In this document: in pieces, positions 57,690 to 64,000 of the stretch
Position numbering within the stretch: the first letter of the stretch is position 1
How the letters are laid out: every line of letters begins with the position of its first letter
NCBI GenBank assembly: GCA_016648135.1
Contig: JADDOH010010234.1
Coordinates: forward strand, 41,678-105,677
Length of the DNA: 64,000 nt
Reading direction: 5' to 3'
Source of the DNA: Agrypnia vestita
Lineage: Eukaryota > Arthropoda > Insecta > Trichoptera > Phryganeidae
Notes under the pieces: model-generated
The model's database searches: none
The model's input: only the letters and a program-made list of their open reading frames with translations
Told to the model about the DNA's origin: nothing
Program-made: the position numbers and the translations under genes

Positions 57690-59210
57690 GATCTATGTTT
57701 CCAATCTTGTATTGCTTACGGAATACTTGACTGAATCTATGAATAGCGGTCATCAGGTTGACTGTGATTCACACCGATTACAGAAAATGCTTTGATTGAA
57801 TTGACCATAAACTGTTATTAAATAAATTAATGGCAATCAGTGTTAGAGGTGACCTGCTTGGATGGTTTTCATCTTACATAGACAATAGGTCACAAGCAGG
57901 GGTCGTTAATAACTGAAAATTTCCATTTGAGTATTGGTATACACCCAGCGGTGTACCTCAAGGGTCCCTTCTAGGACCTTTGCTTTTCATAATTTTTGTA
58001 AATCACATAGACGCATGCTTTTCCTCGTCTTACCTTCTCTGTTTCGCTGACGATATGGAAATCATTGCAACTATTACAACACAAATAGATATATCTGCTC
58101 CGCAGTCAAATCTTGATCGTCTGAAGAATAACTGTATCTCCAACTGTTTGGACCTTTTGTTCAGCTGTCTCATTTAGTCGCAAACGCAAAAATTTATCTG
58201 CTAACTATATATGTTAAAGGGCCAAAACCTTTGTGGTGGCCCGAGATACATACACACAGACACCCGTGTAATGAGTTACCACAGATGCTGACGTCGAGTA
58301 CGGCAGGCCGTCGCCCTCGATACAGAGGTTGAGACAAGATTGCTGAGCAAGGCGAATGTAAGCCAGACCGATGACCGAGTACAAAGGCGAGGTATAGCAG
58401 AGGGCATGACGTGAGGGAGTGACGAAACGCACCGCGCTGATCTAAGCTAAATACCCACACGCGCGGCCGAGTAAAGAGGAAATCATAACACCCCCGATTC
58501 CTTTGTTCTGAATGACTATATAAGCACGCGCCCGCAGAGCAAACTATCTCACTTCCTTGGTGAACGGCTCGTATAGCGGAAGCCCTTGCCGTCAGACCTT
58601 CGAACGTCACGCTTTCGCTTGTAACCTTTGTACCTACTGTATTCTTTATAACTTTTACTTTTGCAATTCAAAATTCTGTAAAACCATCGTGACTTTACAT
58701 CCTCAACACCGCATCAACTCATCCTAAATCGGAGGGCTTATCCACCTCCACACCTTCAAAGCTCGTCATGTGGCGAAATCTAAGTGTTTACCATGATAGT
58801 TAATTACTCTTTGATGCTCACATCGATTACATTATAACAAAGACTTCCCATGCGCTTGGCTTCGTAATGCGTAGCTCTATCTCATTCACAAAAGCAAAGA
58901 CCCTCAAAATCCTGTATTACGCATTTGTGCGTAGTAATTTAGAATATGCTTCACAGATCTGGAATCCTGTATACAATGTGCAATCGAAAATATACAAAAA
59001 AATTATCAAATAAATTTTTTGCTAAGAATATCCTCAGGTTTAAAAGATTGTCCCGAATAATATTATCCAAGCTCTCAATCAATGTTCCCTCAAAAGTTCT
59101 AAGAATCAACACTCTTCTCTTTACTCCCATTGTTCCTACAAATTACAGGCAAAACTCATATTTGTGGCGAACTTGCAACAACTTAAATGTTTATTTAATT
59201 TAAAATGAAG
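57690..59210 (+). pseudogene. Jockey-like LINE reverse transcriptase, broken and interrupted
   Basis: The reverse-transcriptase core is visible across several frames: DYRKCFD, IDHKLLLNKL, LGWFSSYI, SGVPQGSLLGPLLFIIFVNH (57948 on), then FADD at 58043-58054 replacing the usual YADD, and SFSRKRKNLSANYI. An insertion (about 58212-58790) separates this from the continuation FDAHIDYI, SHALGFVMRSS and NLEYASQIWNPVY, and finally NYRQNSYLWRTCNNLNV near the C-terminus. In-frame stops and frameshifts make it non-functional. The 3' UTR appears to continue to about 59770. Confidence 0.88.
58212..58790. mobile_element. LTR-like insertion inside the LINE
   Basis: A ~0.55-kb GC-richer block interrupts the RT frame between SFSRKRKNLSANYI and FDAHIDYI. 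It begins TGTTAAAGGGCC, contains TATATAAGCACGCGCC (about 58520, TATA-box-like) and a downstream leader-like CTCACTTCCTTGGTGAACGG, and includes CCTCCACA near its right part. This is consistent with a solo LTR. The right boundary and target duplication were not resolved, and no polyprotein is present. Confidence 0.5.
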
Positions 59211-59789
59211 CTCGCGTCCATCACATTGCATTGGAAGGGCATCTCGCACTTTCAATTCAAGAATTAAAGAACATATGAGGTGTATTAACAACAATTTTTC
59301 TGAATTTTTATTTTTTTAATTTTTTAATTTTTTATTTATTTTGGGAATCTCAACAGTATACAATTTATTATAATAATACATAACGTATTGGGTAATTCGT
59401 AGACCAATTATAGAGATCCACGGCATAAAATGTTAAATCAAGCAATAAAGAGAACATATATTAAATAGAGGGATAGGAATGGGAGTTAGAGGGGGAAGTG
59501 GAGTGAGGTGTATGGGATTGTGGCTGAGTGGAGTGCGTATGAATTCTGTGCGTGTCATTGTATACAGATATGGGGGAATGTGTAAAGAGTGATGAGAGTA
59601 TGAGAGTAAAGAGAGATGAGATACAAAACACCTCAATAAATTTGACCTAAAAAATAGGGGTTGAAATATTAATCATACCAATAATTGGCTTTTATGTTTA
59701 CCCATTCTTAGTATTTACTTCATTATTGTTAGTTTTTGGTTTCCCGAACAAATATAAATTAATAATAATAAAATATACAACAAACGCTT

Positions 59790-59982
59790 CGAGGATGTTT
59801 TTAGGTTTTCACGGCCATTCAGAATCTTCTGGTTTGTGTCTTCTGGGGTTTTATGCCGTGTTATTACGACTTTTCATCAGGGTCCATCATCAGGGCAGAC
59901 CCTGCAATAGGATCCGAAACGTCGGCGAGAAAGGTCGTAATAGCACGGCACAATACCCCAGAAGACATAAACCAGAAAAAAC
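59790..59982. mobile_element. Foldback element, second copy of the 3751-3967 family
   Basis: TCTGGTTTGTGTCTTCTGGGG and CCCCAGAAGACATAAACCAGA are the inverted ends. The inner arms carry GCCGTGTTATTACGAC and GTCGTAATAGCACGGC. Confidence 0.85.
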
Positions 59983-60027
59983 AAACGCTTCATACGACAA
60001 AATTTCATATTTGGTTCATTAGATAAT

Positions 60028-60161
60028 TACAGTTGCCGGCAAACGTCTCGAAATTTTCGAACGCGCAGAAGACAAAATTCGGATCTCGCTGGCGGAACGG
60101 TACACGCGCAGACTTCCCTCCACTACGCCGAAAAATTTCAAGATGTCTGCCGGCTACTGTA
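60028..60161. mobile_element. MITE with TACAGTWGCCGGCA ends, 49 bp from an MDM1-like splice donor
   Basis: Ends TACAGTTGCCGGCAAACGTC and TCTGCCGGCTACTGTA. The arms continue (CGAAATTTTCG against AAAAATTTCAAG). A second copy is at 61613-61759. Confidence 0.8.
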
Positions 60162-60210
60162 CCGTGTTCTGATCGATCACATTTGTTCACATTGAACACG
60201 GTGCCCTCAC

Positions 60211-60400
60211 CTTCGGCCGGCCGCCTCCTCGCCTGCTGCGCCGCCTTGAGGGCCCCCATGGAGGCGCTCTTGCGCGGCTGCCCGCCCGCGCCCTCCAGGT
60301 AGCCCCCGGCGCCGGCCCCCGTGTCGCCGCCGCGCGGCCACGCGTACTGGTTGCGGTACTCGCTGCTGGCGCGGGTGGGCTCGATCGACGGTGAAGTGGC
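60211..60400 (-). CDS. MDM1: MDM1-like exon with SEYRNQYAW motif (most 5' exon in window)
   Basis: The exon is 190 bp, entry phase 0, exit phase 1 (GAAG|gtgagg donor). It encodes about 63 residues. The first third contains SEYRNQYAWPR, a match to the SEYxxxFxW repeat typical of the MDM1 family and the best single clue to the gene's identity. It is followed by a Gly/Ala-rich stretch and a basic RKSASMGALKAAQQARRR segment that could be a short amphipathic helix. The donor is strong. The acceptor is less certain: I chose CAG|GCC at 60400, but its polypyrimidine tract is poor, and other AGs in the same frame region (about 60413 and 60433) could extend the exon. The segment is far richer in GC than the flanking intron. 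The intron downstream carries a small foldback element ending only 49 bp past the donor. Confidence 0.78.
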
Positions 60401-60529
60401 CTGCGTCAGATTCACACTGTTATATCGTTCCTGCGCGCTTCTCCTCGCCGCGCAGCGCGAGTAATTACAAATCCAAAAAAAAAATAAAAAATGGCCCCAG
60501 GCAGAAAATGCACGACGGTATATGACGAC

Positions 60530-61063
60530 TAGGGAATGCAATCCCGAGTCGGGATCCCTCGAGATTAGAATTTCCAATCCCGCGGGATCCCTACGGATCG
60601 GGATCCCGAATACTTTTGTGTTTTTTTTGTTTGTTTATAGAGCTGAATAGCAATTAACGAGTGCCTTGCATTTTTACGTCACCAATTTTAATAAAATGTT
60701 CATTATTAATCATCGCATTAAAGTTTTTGAATGCGTTTTTCCAAGCATCAATGTACTGTAATAAAAACTACTAACTAGTAGTTTTTATTATAGTTGTAGT
60801 TTTAGTTTTTGGTTGATAAAATACAACAAATATTAGTCAAAACTATTTGCATTATTGGAATGTGACATGAACATAAGTTTTAAGTATGTACTTACTAAAA
60901 GCTCTATAGACATACACAATTAAACATACAAAACATAAAAAATGCTGATCAATCCCGACAATCCCGATAATCTCGTCCGATTTTTCGGTTCGGGATTGTT
61001 CTCTTAAAACGCCTCGAGATCTCGCGGGGTCCCCATCTCGCGGGGTCGGGATTGCATTCCCTA
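60530..61063. mobile_element. hAT-like element with GGGAT-rich subterminal repeats
   Basis: Ends TAGGGAATGCAATCCCGA and TCGGGATTGCATTCCCTA. The flanks ATGACGAC (60522-60529) and ATAACGAC (61064-61071) form an 8-bp duplication with one mismatch. Many CGGGATC/CGGGATT motifs crowd both ends. Non-coding, 534 bp. Confidence 0.88.
60759..60790. repeat. Perfect palindrome, 15-bp arms, 2-bp centre
   Basis: TAATAAAAACTACTA, AC, then the exact inverted complement. It lies inside the hAT-like element. Confidence 0.9.
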
Positions 61064-61264
61064 ATAACGACATTAAACATTATACATAACTATATACAGA
61101 AGAAATATACACAATTTTTTCGAAATTTTCTTTTGTAACGTTGTGAAAGCCCATTTTAAAAAGTATATTAGAAAAAGATTGCTTTGTTTACTTTCATTAT
61201 TAACTAATAACATTAGAACGTTTTCCGTGCTAACACATCGTATAATAATCTTACTAATACTTAA

Positions 61265-61600
61265 CTTAAGACCAAAGGACGGCGTGAGGAGTGGGGTGGA
61301 GATTACAGTCGGAATTTTATGTCAATTTTTCTACGCCTAATGATCACCATACCCTCACCACTTTTTTTTTAAATAGAGATACACGGAATAAGTGTCATAT
61401 CAACATTCTTACTATTTTCAAACTAGGCTAATCGCTTGTGCTATGAAAATAGGACCAACTTGCTGGTCTAGAGTGAGATTCGAACCCGCGAACTTTGGAT
61501 CACGAGGCGAGAGTCCTAACCACAAGACCAACTAGCTACTCATCTCCATATAATCTCCTCTAATCTCCACCCCACTCCTCACTCCGTCCTTTAGTCTAAA
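61265..61600. mobile_element. Foldback split by a SINE
   Basis: Left GACCAAAGGACGGCGTGAGG and GAGTGGGGTGGAGATTA are complemented on the right by TAATCTCCACCCCACTC and CTCACTCCGTCCTTTAGTC. The SINE at 61361-61541 sits between them. Confidence 0.75.
61361..61541 (-). mobile_element. tRNA-derived SINE, family 1
   Basis: The minus-strand copy has B-box-like GCGGGTTCGAATCTC, A-box-like TTGGTCTTGTGGTTAGGAC, the shared body and a poly(A)-type tail (T run at 61361). Confidence 0.85.
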
Positions 61601-61612
61601 ATGCAGTATTAG

Positions 61613-61759
61613 TACAGTTGCCGGCAAACTTCTTGAAATTTTTTGGCGTAGTGGGGGAATGCGCAGAAAACAAAATTTGGGTCATGTTGGTGGAATGGTA
61701 CATACGCAAACTTCCCCCCACTACGCCGTAAAATTTCAAGGTGTTTGCCGGCTACTGTA
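61613..61759. mobile_element. MITE with TACAGTWGCCGGCA ends
   Basis: TACAGTTGCCGGCAAACTTC and GTGTTTGCCGGCTACTGTA are the ends. GGCGTAGTGGGGGAA against TTCCCCCCACTACGCC are inner arms. Confidence 0.85.
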
Positions 61760-61764
61760 ACATT

Positions 61765-62560
61765 ACTGAAGATGATGATGTTAGCATCGAAAACGTTCTA
61801 ATCGAAAAGCGTCTAGAAACGATTAATATGAGTGTACAGCACTGTCCCGTTAACACATTAAAAAATCAAGTTTGTTATTTTTACGTTTTAGTTACTCAGT
61901 TTTATGTAGGTACCTGTATTACCTATTATTTTCCGAAATACCCTGAACTCAAATGTCATAATATCTTCTTACTCACCATAGTGTACATCTACTGAAAAAA
62001 AAACAAGTTTGATACTATAAGAAACTCTCTTAAAACTTAGGACTTCTTTATAGACTAAAGAAGTACTTCAAAAATAAAATCAAATATACAAATCTGTGAT
62101 TTCTATAACCGGCGTGAAAAGGCACAGCCTCCTACAATACAGCAGAAATGAACTGTGTCAAAGCCGGTGGATTACTACTGCTTCAGTCAAAGGCAAACAC
62201 GACGTTGACATCCAAGGAAATAATAATGTTGGCTTTGTTCCCATTTTTGATATTGAAATGTCTCTGGCCAGTGAAATAAAATCCATGTTTATGTAAACAA
62301 AATAATACATTTCCTCAGAGACAATTTGCATTTCATTTTAAATTCCTCGGAATGTATTAAACGAGACAAATAAAATACGCAAGAAGAAGTCCCGGATTTG
62401 CACGAGACAGACAAATTGTTTACATTAAATTTTGAGTTATTTGTTGATCCGGGACACAGCCCCTGCGGAAATTTATACAGAAATATTAAACCTTAAAAAT
62501 TGATAAGGTATTGTATACAGATTGTAAGATATTGTATACAGAGGTATTATTATAAAAAAT
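61765..62560. other. AT-rich sequence, nothing recognised
   Basis: Two short open frames on the plus strand (61741-61995, 62096-62296) show no motif and no splice context compatible with a gene. Confidence 0.45.
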
Positions 62561-62566
62561 TGTGTA

Positions 62567-63003
62567 CAGAGGTGCTCATAGGTTGTCGCAAAAATTTTAG
62601 AGGTGGATTCCTGCTTTGATAACGAGTGGAAATGTTCAAGCAACCATGACCTAATATATCAACAGTTATGGAGATATGCTATTTCAAAGTTTGCATTTTT
62701 TTTTAAACATTTTTGGCAAAAAGTACAAGTGTAACTTAAATCAATTATGAAAAATTTATTAGCATTGATACAAATCGAATAAAATGATAAAAACCTTGCA
62801 AAAATTTTAAATATACTTTTTTACGACAATCAAGGCAGGAATTTACCATTAAAGTATTGTGGACTAGAACTGTCACACCCTGTATATTGTCGCTTATCTC
62901 CATAACTGTCGAAATTTCACCCAAAGTGTAAAGAATATTTCATATTCAAAATCGAATGAACAAGACTCCCTGAAGTTTTTGCTACTAGCTACAAGATAAC
63001 CTG
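62567..63003. mobile_element. Hairpin element, rearranged
   Basis: It starts CAGAGGTGCTCATAGGTTG. A right end, ACTGTCACACCCTG, appears at 62882. A second right-end fragment with TCTCCATAACTGTCGAAATT and TTTTTGCTACTAGCTACAAG follows to 63003. Two subfamilies appear joined. Confidence 0.65.
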
Positions 63004-63417
63004 TAAAAAAGTTTCTTGAGTGTTTATTTATTTAAAAAAATGATTGCTTATTCGTTGAGATAAATCGCAGAAGTTTCACGGAGACGAAGCTATTTACATG
63101 AGAAACGTGTACGGAAGTATTTTTACAGGATGGTCCAGAGCTTACAATCAGTATGAGCTGGCTTAAGGGGTCGCTCTACACAATGCGACGTTCACCAATT
63201 CCACCGTAAGAACATCGACACATATCTTAATTTTTTTGAAGTTGTATGTATGTTTAAAAATTGAAAATCTTTCATATACATGAAGGGATTTTCGCTAGAG
63301 GCATCTGTGGTCCTTCTCGCGAAATAATATGCATAGATTTCTCAGCTGGTAGTGATATCTCTATATTTTTGGAGTGGAGTATTTAGCATTGTTATTTTTA
63401 ATGTACACAGGGTTATT

Positions 63418-63798
63418 TGGAAAACATTAATAACCTCCAGGGCTATATTCCTGCCTTGATTATAAGTCGAAAATGTTCAAGCAACCATCACCTTATATTA
63501 TCAATAGTTAAGGAGAAATGCGACTTATAGAATTTGCATTTTTTTCAATATTTCTGACTTATGTTTTGTAAAAGATTGGACTATCACTACAGTAACTTAA
63601 ATTATTATATCGAATATGAATATTTCATTCCCTTTAATACAATTCAAATAAAATAATAAAAACCTTCGAATTCCAATTGGAATGTCTGCAGTGTTTTTAT
63701 CATTTTAATTAGAATATTGTATTGAAACGAATGAATTTTTCGTAATCGACATTAGTTACTGTAATGATAAGGTTATTAATGTTTCCCAAATAACCCTG
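63418..63798. mobile_element. Hairpin element, 'GGTTATTTGGAAAAC' type, right half shortened
   Basis: It runs from CAGGGTTATTTGGAAAACAT to ATGTTTCCCAAATAACCCTG. A deletion removes much of the right arm after TTACTGTAATGATA. Confidence 0.85.
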
Positions 63799-63886
63799 TA
63801 TATGATATTCTTCCAAATTATTCAACCAATTCATCAATAATTATATTATTCTCTTTAAAGTTGTTCCCATCAGCCATAACACTTAA

Positions 63887-63898
63887 GGGGGGGGGGGG
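63887..63898. repeat. G12 homopolymer
   Basis: An uninterrupted run of 12 G within AT-rich DNA. Confidence 0.9.
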
Positions 63899-64000
63899 TA
63901 AGGTTTTTAACTTTTATTTTTAATTTTTTAAATTAATGTATAACATCGTAAGAATATTGTGTCAAAATTTCAAGTCAATCGGAGCAAAATTGACGAAATT

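Larger units (their letters stand above)
1613..60400 (-). other. MDM1: MDM1-like gene, partial (eight exons and their introns)
   Basis: This is a single minus-strand transcription unit inferred from eight GC-rich open segments. Each is bounded by AG and GT in the right orientation, and their phases chain without a break: 0/1, 1/2, 2/0, 0/2, 2/1, 1/1, 1/1, 1/1. The concatenated product is about 485 residues in this window. It has two SEY[RK]-type motifs (SEYRNQYAW and SEYKKKFRPF), a basic LRKRAGEYK block followed by RGWGTEL, and a long Ser/Pro/Arg-rich tail. In the known MDM1 family, repeated SEY-x-x-x-F motifs are followed by an LRxKAxxY segment. Family members bind microtubules and localise to centrioles and the nucleus. 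The assignment rests on motif recognition, not on a search. The start codon exon lies beyond position 64000. Introns measure about 4.9, 4.4, 12.2, 3.3, 10.0, 22.0 and 0.6 kb. No second host gene is convincing on either strand. Confidence 0.82.

Noticed and set aside
60005..60577. A single 190-codon minus-strand open frame
   Set aside because: It runs through a good donor at 60211 into intron and MITE sequence. Only 60400-60211 matches the MDM1-like protein in composition and motif.
1..64000. A bacterial or viral system (defence island, prophage, plasmid)
   Set aside because: No prokaryotic gene organisation, no Shine-Dalgarno-led frames. All recognised elements are eukaryotic and insect-like.

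Overview
The window is eukaryotic and most probably insect nuclear DNA. It is strongly AT-rich and has no prokaryotic-style gene packing. It contains short GC-rich exons separated by introns of up to about 22 kb, and arthropod-type mobile elements: a mariner remnant with HTH transposase fragments, a TTAA-flanked Kolobok/Mutator-domain remnant, hAT-type elements with 8-bp target duplications, non-LTR retrotransposon tails, tRNA-derived SINEs and very many foldback elements. I cannot assign an insect order from sequence alone.

One host gene accounts for all the convincing coding sequence. It lies on the minus strand and runs right to left from at least 60400 to 1613. Eight exons were joined by reading splice sites, and every junction keeps the reading frame: 60400-60211, 55346-55238, 50818-50473, 38314-38184, 34933-34731, 24750-24604, 2566-2349 (or 2357) and 1732-1613. 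The translated pieces carry the SEYR/SEYK-x-x-F/Y motifs, a lysine/arginine-rich LRKRAGEYK block and an RGWGTELAPDHL block. I recognise these as the MDM1 (Mdm1 nuclear protein) family, microtubule-binding centriolar proteins. The first coding exon lies beyond the right edge. The left end is open or alternatively terminated: exon 2566-2349 reads into a stop just past a usable weak donor, and a further in-phase exon sits at 1732-1613.

The rest is intron, filled with mobile DNA. Intron 24603-2567 holds most of a family of roughly 270-1000 bp hairpin elements (TA-flanked, CAGGG...CCCTG ends), some with other elements nested inside. Intron 34730-24751 has two hAT-like elements, LINE tails and a 203-bp near-perfect hairpin. 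Intron 38183-34934 has an internally deleted mariner. Intron 50472-38315 has a Kolobok remnant with perfect terminal repeats, a 6.4-kb span bounded by ~650-bp inverted arms and several tiny-loop perfect palindromes. Intron 55237-50819 has LTR-retrotransposon primer-binding-site relics and a tandem duplication touching exon 50818-50473. Intron 60210-55347 has a jockey-like LINE split by an LTR-like insertion.

No complete new system was found. The items most worth following are the hairpin-rich introns of one transcription unit (a potential source of long intronic double-stranded RNA), the possible alternative C-terminus of the MDM1-like protein, and a class of perfect palindromes with 2-4 nt spacers.
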